Source: Periconia sp. R9002 (lineage: Eukaryota; Ascomycota; Dothideomycetes; Pleosporales; Periconiaceae). Taken from it: a stretch of DNA of 64,000 nt. This document shows, piece after piece, positions 22,630-32,258 of this stretch. A model generated the notes under the pieces. The model ran no database searches. It was not told where the DNA came from and was given only the letters and a program-made list of their open reading frames with translations. Made by a program: the position numbers and the translations under genes. Every line of letters begins with the position of its first letter. The first letter of the stretch is position 1. The stretch lies in contig JAMAHW010000120.1 of NCBI GenBank assembly GCA_023627715.1, positions 1 to 64,000 on the forward strand, given 5' to 3'.

Positions 22630-24101
22630 TAAGGGGTAAAGACTGGTGGCAAAAATGGGGATTCGGGAGATTTTGCACGATGCACGTCTCCCACACCCTT
22701 TCTTTTCGTGTCTACGTTGGATACGTGTGGTTTTATTCCTAGTGGTTAACGCGGTTAAGTCGGGTCTTCTTTACTCTGGATGGATGCAGTGCTGGAACAA
22801 ACAAAAGTTTGTTTTTTGTGTGTGTTGGATTGTTTGGCTTTGCCTTTTCTTGTCCGTGGTACAATGTGCAACATTTTTGACGCCCGAAGCATCTCGTCTT
22901 ATCTCATCTCATCTCAGGCAAACCGTCGGTAGGGCTTATTTGGGAAAGAGCAGTTTACCCAGGGTATTTGCATCTTCATTGCAGGTTAGGCTCGAGCTTG
23001 TTTGTTTGTTTTGTTGGCTCACGTTGTATATCTCACGTTAGGTAGAGGGATTCGGATTGTGTTTTTTTGTATTTCGTTGTCTATGTAGAGCACTCTGAGA
23101 GTTTGATCATCACCGGGGGAGTGATACATACACAAAGTTGTCATGTCAACTAACTTACCTACTTGCGCTCAAATCGTAGTTTTAAGATTTCTATTATTGC
23201 CCAAACCCAGCCAGATAGATAGATTAGCGTATCTTTTTCGTCTTTCGTGAGAATAAAGCTCTTCAAGGCCGAATTCCTTCCTTCCTTCTACCCACAACCA
23301 ATCTTCCCTTTAATCTTTAGACCATGTACACGCGAGATACATGCCCTCCACCACTCTGTTAACACCCAATTAAATTAAAGCTTACATACGTACCTCTATA
23401 TGTAACAAAGTGGCTTAGTAGTATCCTGCGCTTACGCGATCTCGTCTTTCCTGTTTAAGAACGGGAGGGAAAGGTGTGGCTTTTTGATTGTGGATGGGTG
23501 AGGGTGAGATTGGGATGTAGTTGGGGTTGGGCTTGTTTTTGGAGGGTTGGAGGATGTGGTAAACAGGGTTTGGAGGTGTTAATTACCTACATAGTTACAT
23601 GGTGCTGAGTGGGGTAGGAGTCGTGGAGCGACTGTGCTCTGCAAGGGGACAGGTACGGTTGTATGGGGATGGATGGATGTTTTTAGGGTCTTATTGTGGG
23701 TAAAACGCTAGAATAATTGGATAAAAAGCAGATAGAGTTGGAGCGTATACGATTCGGTTTTCATGCTCGAGATGCATTGGTTGTCACTTACTAGAAGATG
23801 ATGAACAAAATTTAGTTTCGCTACCATACGCCTTTGTATTTTTTTTTGTCAAGCGCTTTTTTTTTATTCCGTGGTTCGAATATTTTGTCTCGGCAAGGAT
23901 AACCCAGGTACTAGTACTTCGGTCCTATTTCCGTTGAACCCAAAAAGAATGTTAAGTTGGCTGATACTTGATACCTATACCTGCCGTGGGATGCTAAATC
24001 AAGTTTTAAGTTGATCGGAGCTAACACATGCAACCTCAATTCGTAGCTATTCCTCTTTCCGTTTATGGTTAATTAGTCATGATTATCCTAGCACGATCAG
24101 A
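22630..24101. other. Spacer upstream of the aquaporin-like gene
   Basis: Contains T-rich low-complexity sequence, CTAC/GTAG short repeats and the promoter of the aquaporin-like gene. One + strand ORF at 22646-23041 is hydrophobic and Trp/Cys-rich but has no family resemblance. No gene is supported. Confidence 0.4.
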
Positions 24102-25341
24102 ATGTATAATATCAAAACCTCCCACTTCCCCTCGTCAAATGCAAAGAGCTACACGCAGATGACCATGGGCTCCGAAAGCGACATCGAGCTCGGCAACACC
24201 GAAGTTTCCAAAGGCCAGCTGCGCCAGCGGAAGAAGAGAAAACTCAGCGACAATGACCCTCCAGTAGCCACGCGCCCCTTCGCAGGACGCATCGGCGGCA
24301 ACCAAGAGTTTACGGTTTCACCGAATGAATCCAACTTTACCGCCGTTACGTCGAAAGCCCCGGATGCCGCTGCGAATTTTACATGGGAACAGAGTTTCAA
24401 CCTCCAGGGCTTCAGCGATCGAGAGCTCTGGAAAGAAGCCACCATCGAGGCCATCGGGACCTGCGCGCAGAGCTACATTGGTGGGCTCTATGCGTTGGGG
24501 CTGGCGCCAGCACTCAAGGCGACCTCGCTGGGTCCCATCACGCCAGCAGCTTTCGGGTCGATTGCGACGGCCATGCTGATCATGCTGTTCATTTTTGCTG
24601 GGGGACCTGTTTCGGGAGGCCATTTCAATCCTCTCATTACGCTGGCTACATTTACTACTCGGCTTTCGACGTTTCCTCGTACTATTTTGTATGTCTCTTG
24701 TCAGTGTGTGGGTAGCGTCGTGGCGGGCTGGATTCTCCGTGGGACTCTCGGATTGCCAGCGGAGGCTTTTCGCTCGGTGCCTGGATGTTTTTTTGATCCA
24801 GAGTTGGTGACTGCTGGGCAAGCGTGCGTGTTTCAGGCGACTCGAAGATTTTGCAGGATCTAGTTTCTGACATGCTAGCAGATATGGTATAGAAACCATG
24901 ACTGCGTTCGCTTTAGTGTTTATTGCCTTTGGGGTTGCATTGGATCCTCGTCAACGTGATACTTTGGGTCCAGCATTGTCGACCTTTTTGGTAAGTGGTC
25001 TTTCCGTTTCTCCCTCGAGATATTTTTCCACCTGCCTGCGGTGATTTAACGGTTTCTCACAGGTTGGCATTGCTATAATGCTGTGCACTTTTGCGTCGGG
25101 GATTGCGAGGCCAGGATATTCTGGAGCAGGTGAGTTTGACATATATACTTCACTGGCCTGGATCAGCTCCATAATGACACCGTTGTGTATAGCGATGAAT
25201 CCTGCTCGATGTCTCGGATTGATGTCTGCTGCCGAGAAGTTCGACTATCATTACGTGCATTGGACGGGGGCTTTCACGGCGACAGGTATAAATGGATTCT
25301 TGTACTGGCTTGTGCCGCCTTACAAGAACAACAAGAAATGA
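24102..25341 (+). CDS. Aquaporin-like MIP-family channel
   Basis: Three exons (24102-24823, 24882-24990, 25063-25341) give 369 aa. A later in-frame ATG at 24159 would remove 19 residues. A ~115-residue hydrophilic, Lys/Arg/Glu-rich cytosolic N-terminus precedes about six membrane segments. The first pore loop reads SGGHFNPLITLATF (NPL in place of NPA) and the second reads AMNPARCLGLM (canonical NPA, N323-A325, but without the usual GPR that follows). Members conduct water, glycerol or other small neutral solutes. The altered first NPA motif resembles the divergent ascomycete aquaporin groups rather than orthodox water channels, so the substrate is uncertain. Helix 5 (ETMTAFALVFIAFGVALD) and the second pore half are split by short canonical introns. 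Confidence 0.85.
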
Positions 25342-25726
25342 TGCAAGTGTTTGCAAAGGTACAGTTTAGTAACATTAAACACTGTTGTGGTGAGAAAACA
25401 TCCAAGGTTGATCGCAGCGTATGGAAAATGTTTCAGTCAGAATGTAAAATAGATTTGAATTCTCGGAGGGCATAAATTATTTGTAATATAAATGAGTTTC
25501 TTGACATCAATCTCTGTTCATGATGTTGGGCACATGCCAGCACTTGAGGTGTATTGGTGTAAGCACGTGAGAAGTTCTCGTGTGGAAGTTGCCGAAATGT
25601 GAAGGTCTGTGCACGCTAAGCCAAGCACCACTAGCGCCTTTCGCTTATTCCCTTTTCCACACTGGAAAATCATCGTCGAACTTCCAGGACAACTCAACAC
25701 CGGCCAACGTCGACAACACCGCCAAA
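25342..25726. other. Aquaporin-RPS7 spacer
   Basis: 3' region of the channel gene and a compact RPS7 promoter/leader. The ~60 bases before the RPS7 ATG are C/A-rich. No further feature. Confidence 0.4.
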
Positions 25727-26555
25727 ATGTCGCAGCTCTCCAAGATCGCCCCCAACAGCCCGTCGCGCACGTCGCCCTCGGAGATTGAGACGGCCATCAA
25801 CAATGCCCTCGAGGATCTCCAGAACAACACCCAGGACATGAAGAGCGCTCTCCGCCCTCTTCAGTTCGTGTCCGCTCGTGAGGTAAGATGAAGCATTACC
25901 TCGAACACAGAATACTACACAATTTCTACCTACGCTCGATGCGCTCTCTGGCTTCGAAGCCGCCGCAATCGCACGCATACCCAATACACATGTTCAGTTG
26001 ATCGAAGAGGCGTTGGGCACTGGGCAGCTTTGCTGACACCAGGATTCTTAGATCGAGGTCGGCCACGGCAGGAAGGCTATTGTCATCTTCGTCCCCGTTC
26101 CCCTTCTCCAGGGATGGCACAAGATCCAGCAGCGGTCAGTACAATTGTCAATCCGTCCAAAAATGCCTTTTCACTAACTCCTTTACAGTCTCACCCGTGA
26201 GCTCGAGAAGAAATTCTCTGACCGCCACGTGTTGATCGTTGCTTCCCGCCGCATTCTCCCCCGCCCCAAGCGCTCCAACCGCTCGCGCAACTCCCAGACT
26301 CAGAAGCGCCCCCGATCCAGGACTCTTACCGCTGTTCACGACGCCATCCTCACCGACCTCGTCTACCCTGTCGAGATCGTTGGCAAGCGTCTCCGCACCA
26401 AGGAGGACGGCTCCAAGCTGTTGAAGGTTGTTCTTGACGAGAAGGAGCGTGGTGGTGTCGACTACAGGCTGGACACCTACTCCGAGGTGTACAAGCGCCT
26501 CACTGGCAAGACCGTCAACTTCGAATTCCCCCAGACCGCAGCCTCCGACTACTAG
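25727..26555 (+). CDS. RPS7: 40S ribosomal protein S7 (eS7)
   Basis: Three exons (25727-25882, 26052-26134, 26189-26555) encode 201 aa, the normal eS7 size. Diagnostic blocks are [20 protein letters not shown], then [20 protein letters not shown], then [37 protein letters not shown], and the C-terminal [18 protein letters not shown]. eS7 is a small-subunit protein needed for 18S rRNA maturation. The first intron (169 nt) is longer than most here, as is common in ribosomal protein genes. Codon use is C-ending and strongly biased, as expected of a highly expressed gene. The GST gene converges on it, leaving a ~200 bp shared 3' region. Confidence 0.97.
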
Positions 26556-26757
26556 AGGTAGAGAGGGTGGTTTGGCGAAAAGGCTTTTCACGGTTCAGGA
26601 GTATGGCTTCGGGCATGCATTATGTGTATCCGGCATAAAAAATGACATGATATGGGGCCTGCTTATGGGCGTTCAGATACCATTTGTTTCCAATTGACTC
26701 TTTGTGAATCTTCTTCAATTGTGTTGTGGTGCCTATCTATTGCTGACCTTTGCTCGC

Positions 26758-27610
26758 CTATTGCCTGTCTAGCTCTGGGTAATGTCTGAAAATACCCTGA
26801 CTGTACGGTAGCCGCCTATCACTTGCAAGATAGTCCTTCAAGCCCCCCTCCTCTTTGATCGCACTATAAAAAGATCCAAAAAGGGTGGGGTAATCCTTCT
26901 CAATCGCCTCCAGCTCCTTGGGAAACGCAAACTTCAGTCCATCCAAAACCTGCCACAGCGTCGTATCCGCAAAGCTCAGTTTCGCACCGACCAAGTACTT
27001 GCCGTTCCCCTCCTCGTTCGCCTTCAACACGCGCTCAAAGTAACCAAAGAACTTGGGCAAGCGAGTCTCGCGGAAGTTCTGAGCCTTGCGCAGGGACTCG
27101 GCCTTCTGGTCTTCGTAGTAGAGCTGCGGAGCGATGGGGTGGTGGGTGTCGTGGGCTTCGTTGTTGAGGTCGAGGGCCGTGAGGGCGTGCGAGAGGACCC
27201 ATTGTTTCTCAGCTTCGTCGGAACCTGCTAGGTCGAGCTTGTCGCCGAGGTATACCTGCATTCACTTCTCATTAGTCCCGCATCCCATCCGCGCAATTGG
27301 TAAAGAGCGGACCTACCAGTATACTCGGCGTCTGATATATGATCAACGCCTTACCATTCTTGCCCTCACCCGGAACCTTCAATGCGGGGGGCGCGAACGC
27401 GGGAGGATTGCCATCACCGCTTGTTGTTGCTTTGGCGTCGATGAGCGATAGGACGGAATTGATGCCTTCCTTGGAGGCGTTGCCCGTGTCCGTGTACGAG
27501 GTCCCCGTTGCCTCGAAGACGAGGCGGATGAACTCGCCGCGGCCGGGGATGGAGGGCCAGTAGATGAGCTCGTAGGGAGGGGTTGTGCGGGCTTTCTTTG
27601 CGGTGGCCAT
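26758..27610 (-). CDS. Glutathione S-transferase
   Basis: Two exons on the minus strand (27610-27317 and 27255-26758) encode 263 aa. The thioredoxin-fold N-terminal domain starts YELIYWPSIPGRGEFIRLVF, with the Tyr near residue 16 in the position of the catalytic Tyr and the alpha/mu/pi-like xGRGExIR motif. It contains an insert of about 25 residues (roughly 60-85) before the glutathione-binding segment ALIIYQTPSIL, where the cis-Pro and the SIL residues sit at the intron border. The all-helical C-terminal domain contains YLVGAKLSFADTTLWQVLDG, the family N-capping box (S/T-x-x-D). The enzyme conjugates glutathione to electrophiles in detoxification. The start ATG is the first in the frame. It is divergent from the CCCH gene by 868 bp. 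Confidence 0.9.
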
Positions 27611-28478
27611 TGCGGGGGTGGTGTGTGCGTAGCGGTGGTGAAGGGGGGTAGCTTTTGTTGCTTGGTTAATGGACGGTTGGAGCGCGATTGATGGTGAGGA
27701 GGGGTGGCCCTTTTATGTATGTACGTGAGACCGGACATGACGATGATGCATCCAGGCAGTAACCGTTAATTCCGCACTTCTTAGTAACGAAGCTCCACTT
27801 GCCTGATACATTACATATAGGTACGCCTTGCCTCGAGATGGATGAGCAGGTTGCGGGATGGGGGCGACTTACCGAAGCAATGGCTGAATGCCGGTTTGCG
27901 GCGAGTAAATGAAGTAAGCAATGCCCGTCGTGAAGGGTGGAACATGCAGTGGGACCGGTCAAGAGAGGGAGCAATGGAGTGACGAACAATTGAGTTGTAG
28001 AACCGTGATTCCCGATTTGGCTGCACAGAGGGAGGCTTGGGTGTATTGGTGGCATCATTGCGGGGAACGAGGGAGCTATGGCCTCTGCTTAGCTCTCTAT
28101 TCGTTCGGTGTTACCTTTAACAACTAATGTTTGCTTTTGGACAACAAGACAGACTTGAACGAGTGGCCCCTCAGCTATGACTCCCAGTTCGAAGGACCAT
28201 GCAAAAATCCCTCATAAGGAACGGGCGGGTATTTTTTTTTCCAGTCATCTTCACCATCGCCATCTTACTGGATTTAATGCACTGGATGCTTAAGAACAGA
28301 AAACCGTCCTTCGAGACCGCGATCTTTCGCTGTACTGTACACTGAGAGATATATTGAGCGCTAATCCCAAAGGGGCTAGTCACAAACTGACTGAAACCAA
28401 ACCTCAACTCAGCCTTCAAGTAGCCGCCATCTTCGCTATTTAACATCCACCATACCTGCACTTCCTTCGACGGTGGAT
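27611..28478. promoter_or_regulatory. Divergent promoter region between GST and CCCH gene
   Basis: 868 bp shared upstream region of two divergently transcribed genes. ORFs within it overlap and are not supported. No obvious conserved element stands out by eye. Confidence 0.4.
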
Positions 28479-30314
28479 ATGGTAGGCCTCAGCAACATGG
28501 ACTCAAACTTCAACCCGGCAGACTTTGCCGCTCAGATGCGAGGATTTCAGGCTTCCGATGAAGCCCGTCAAAAGCTCTTCACCGTAAGCTCTCCTCGGTG
28601 CTCCATGTTTCCCCACGCGACTCGACGTGTTTTCCATCCGCGCGTCCAGACGTCTAACTCGCATGCCAGGACTTGTTGCAACAATACACTGATCTGCTAG
28701 ATGATCATGCAAATTTGCAAAATGACTATGCTAGCGAAAGAGATAATCGTCGTAGTTATCAAAAGAGGGTCGATTTGATGGAGAGACAGTATGCCCATAT
28801 GCAGCGCGAACTGGTGAGCTGTTCCCCTCCTTCAGCCTCGTATCGTCGCCTCGTTTGCTAACAGCCTTCCCACCAGGAAAATAATTCCTTCGTGCTAGCC
28901 CTAATTGATGGAGATGGAGTGATCGTAATTGCCAATTCATATTTCATGCTCAGAAAGTGCAACTTGACTGCTAATTCCCGCCTAGTTTCAAGATGCATTG
29001 CTTAATCAAGCTGCCACCGATGGTGGGTCCGAGGCGGCATCGAGGCTACAGCATGCTATTCACAACCATGTCACCTCGCTCTATGAAAATTCCGGCGATT
29101 GGCCTATTATGGTACATATCTATCTGAGTCTTGATAAACTCGCACAAAAGCTTGCGTCGGTCGGCCTGCTTCGCCACCCAAGTGACCTCCGCACGTTTGC
29201 TCAATCCTTCGTTATCAACCAGTCTTTGTTTAGTATTGTCGATGTCGGCCATGGAAAAGAACGTGCCGACCATAAGATTAAAGGTAAGCGGATGCACTGA
29301 TAGGCAACACTCTTTGCTGACATTGATCCGAGAAATGCTTCGCACATTCAGCAACAACCCCACGTGCAAACATATTGTGTTCGGAGCTTGCCACGATGCT
29401 GGCTATCTTTTGAACCTTGACAGGTATAAGCATGAAGAACAAAAGGCAGCTAGAATTACCCTCCTTGAATCAACACCTGCATTTAAGGGGTTTGCGGACT
29501 TGCCTAACTTTCACCGTACCCGATTTGATGGTGTCTTCCGGAACCAGCCTCTGCCAGACTGGAACCCTCCAGTATCCAGTTTCGCGCCGGCGCCTCCAGC
29601 AATCAACGCCCAATATGCTATTAGGACAACGAGGCAGAATTCTAATTCACCAGGTCCTCAATCAGCAAGCAATACTCCAATCACTTCCTCCCCAGCCACT
29701 ACTGCGTCATCCGTCGCGATTCCAGTAAACGGGTCGGGAGATTCATCTTGGGCTCAGGTAGGTAAATCGGGTGTTTTACCCGACCAACCCATATCTATCG
29801 CCAAAAAAACAAACCCAAAGAAAAAATATGCATACTACAACGCAGCCGGCCAACGCCTTGATGAAGCGCTTCCGCCGATTGATCAAGCCGCGAGGCAGTC
29901 TCTCGACCAGCGCATGAAGAAAGCCGGTAAAAATCTGTGCAATCACTGGCACCTTAACAATGGCAAGTGCACCAATGGTTCCGCCTGCTACTTCCAGCAT
30001 GAGCCGAAATTGACGCCTGGTGAGCTGAACGCTCTTCGATATAAGACCCGCAGCTTGGCCTGCAAAAACCAATACTGCGAAAATATAGACTGCTGTAAGT
30101 CAACGTTCCCTGTCTTACATGCACAAATAAAGTTCTGTGACTGATGAAACCCATAGACCTGGGCCATCAATGCTCATTCGAGCGTGACCAGGGAGTCTGC
30201 CCATTTCCAGACACGTGCAACCTGCGCACCACGCACGGCATGGACAAGACCAAGTACGAGCGCTGGGATGAGCAGGGCAACCAGGAGCTCTTGACCGCCA
30301 TCCGAACCAAATAA
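28479..30314 (+). CDS. CCCH-type zinc-finger protein with N-terminal coiled coil
   Basis: Six exons fit in phase: 28479-28583, 28670-28813, 28877-28924, 28986-29283, 29333-30094 and 30157-30314, giving 504 aa. The N-terminal region has a heptad-rich helix (LLQQYTDLLDDHANLQNDYA and onward). A conserved globular part follows (NNSFVLALIDGDGVI, then VHIYLSLDKLAQKL, then CKHIVFGACHDAGYL), resembling an NYN/PIN-like fold found in fungal CCCH proteins (DUF7923-type). A disordered Ser/Thr/Pro/Asn linker leads to the zinc fingers. The first finger is C-x9-C-x5-C-x3-H (CNHWHLNNGKC...). A second Cys-rich unit is CKNQYC...C, followed by C-x8-C-x5-C-x5-H (CSFERDQGVC...). Likely RNA binding, possibly with nuclease-like fold; activity is an inference. 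Exon 3 is only 48 nt (16 codons) yet carries the core LIDGDG strand. Confidence 0.88.
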
Positions 30315-30818
30315 TGGCCCCGTTTTTTTTCCGTTGACGGTGGATCGAATGATTGTTTTGCACATCGATCTATCCTACCGCCATCCTAACCAAATTGTCT
30401 GTACTCTGGAAAGAAAACAAGCTGAATTGTCTAACTGATTTAATCGGTATTTCTATACTGATTCTATTACGTGGATTATTGTTTATATGTAGGGGAATGA
30501 ATGGGTGGGTGGGGTTCTAATTAAATATAAAAATTGTCGTGTGGGATTTGATCATTTGTGATCGTTGTGCTGCTCCGAATTTAGTACGTGATCTTAACCA
30601 ACAGACAAAAAATAGTCGAAAAATTACATGCACAAAAAAAAGATAGCATCGCTCTAAATACAAAAAAAAGTTCATGTGTGCAGCAGCTCAAACTGTTCCT
30701 TAGTCCTCTACATCCCTTTCCAATCCCAAGAACAATACACATTGAAGCTTAATACCTATACCTCGACTCCTTAACCTCAACACCCCCCCCCCCCCCACCT
30801 CCATACAATCAAAACTCC
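30315..30818. other. Shared 3' spacer between CCCH gene and cupin gene
   Basis: A+T-rich 3' region of two convergent genes, with a C run of about 16 bases at 30782-30797. No gene is supported. Confidence 0.4.
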
Positions 30819-31229
30819 TCAAACCCCCTTCTCCCCACCACCACCACTACCACCAACAACAATAAACATCAAACACCCCCCCTCACTATAAAACCCACCA
30901 TGCTCCATCCCCGGCCTGCGATACGCATAACACCCTTTCCCCCACACATCGCCTTCCTCTCCTTCCACAATCTTCCCCGTCCCACTCTTCCGCCCCTTCA
31001 CATCGCGTAAATCCCCCTCTATAATAAAAATCTCCTCCGTGTAGTCGTGCACGAAGTTCTTAATCTGATTCCGCGTGTTTGGCTCCCAGCGCTGCAGGTA
31101 GGTTGCCCGGCCTGTGATGGGGTCGTGGTTGAGCGTTTGTTGCGATATGCCTGGTTCGAGGGTCGTCCAGGGGCGGGGGAGGAGGGTTAGGGGGTTGTGG
31201 GTGTGGGGGTGGAATTCGAATTGTTGCAT
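30819..31229 (-). CDS. Small cupin-domain protein
   Basis: Intronless gene of 136 aa starting at ATG 31229. The single cupin barrel shows a first motif HDYTEEIFIIEGDLRD and a second motif AYRRPGMEHGGFYSEGGC, followed by the strand LMFIV. The first motif keeps His, two Glu and Gly. The second keeps the P-G-x2-H arrangement, so a metal site is plausible. The upstream half (ERWEPNTRNQ-type, read here as YLQRWEPNTRNQIKNF) fits ChrR-like cupins. The C-terminus is a Gly-rich tail. Function is unknown; such proteins are often described simply as cupin or anti-sigma-ChrR-like. The reverse reading (+ strand) has no comparable frame. Confidence 0.75.
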   Translation of the reverse strand: MQQFEFHPHTHNPLTLLPRPWTTLEPGISQQTLNHDPITGRATYLQRWEPNTRNQIKNFVHDYTEEIFIIEGDLRDVKGRKSGTGKIVEGEEGDVWGKGCYAYRRPGMEHGGFYSEGGCLMFIVVGGSGGGGEKGV

Positions 31230-32258
31230 TACGGAAGGAAAGGAGAGAGGTGTTTTGGTGGTTGCTGGTGTTTGTATGTGATTGATTTGCGTTTTTGGGT
31301 TGGGGTTTGGTTCACTTGTTTTGTCTCTTTCTTTTTGGCGACGGTGGGTAAGGTACGTGATGATTTATTATGGAAGGGAGAGGTATGTATGTAAACAATC
31401 AATGCAGGAAAAGAATTCGGTTGGGGTGGTGGGTACTTATTTCCTAGGTTGAAAAGGAAGCAACCTACCTGTATATTGATGAGAGGAGAGCGCGGGGACT
31501 CTTATGTACTTATGTACATCTATGAGATGGATAGTAAAGAGTTACGTGATTCGAAACCCTTTGCCATTGATACCCAAAACAGGTGGGGAATGATGCGTTG
31601 GTGAATTGTTTTGAGTAATGGTGTGTATGTATGCTGGATGATGCAAGCAAGCAAGCTTACAAATTCTTCTTTTCCTCACAACCAACTTCCCTTTGTAGGT
31701 ACTGGGGATGGATATTTTTCCTTGGTAGTCGGAGGTTGGAGGTTGGTTGATTGATTGGTAAGCACAACATAACAACCTTTTCCGACGAGGATGACGTTAT
31801 TTAGAGTGTGGAATTATGCTTTTTTTTTTGTGTTTCGGGAAGGAAGGATACATAAGCGAAGATTCATGCGGATGTTTAGCAGATTTTTGGGTTTTGGGTT
31901 CGGATAAGATAAGGTTTGCCAGAGGAGTAGGGGGTGTTAGGGGGTGTTAGGGGGTGGGGTAGGGGTTGGGGAAGGTTTCTGGGGTATGTGTACAGGTAGG
32001 TGGGTTGTTCTGGGTATTGTTTAGGAAAGGGAAGGGAAGGAAGGGGGGGACTAGGTTGTTTTCCGTTTGGTGGGGTTTATGTACGGAGAGGATGGAGGTT
32101 GTGAGGTGGTTATGTTGTTATTAATGATGAAGCTTTTAATGGGAAAGGAAAAAGTAGTGGTGGGTTGAGCAGACTGCAAGACTGTAAATAAAGGCTAGGA
32201 TTGCCCGTTTGATTGCGGAGTGTCTTGATTGCAGAATGTCCATACCATACCCCACCCC
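31230..32258. other. Spacer between cupin gene and ankyrin gene
   Basis: Upstream region of the cupin gene and 3' region of the Ser-rich ankyrin gene. It contains a G-rich tract with GTTAGGGGGT units at about 31928-31980 and several GGTA/TATG tracts. No gene is supported. Confidence 0.4.
31928..31980 (+). repeat. G-rich tract with repeated GTTAGGGG units
   Basis: Repeated runs of four to five G separated by TGTTA or T, at least four runs in ~45 bases, so it could form a G-quadruplex on this strand. The unit resembles telomeric TTAGGG but is irregular and internal. Confidence 0.45.

Noticed and set aside
24318..24899. Minus-strand ORF of 193 codons
   Set aside because: Antisense shadow of the aquaporin-like exon 1.
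31928..31980. A true telomere or subtelomere
   Set aside because: The repeat is irregular, internal and flanked by ordinary genes.
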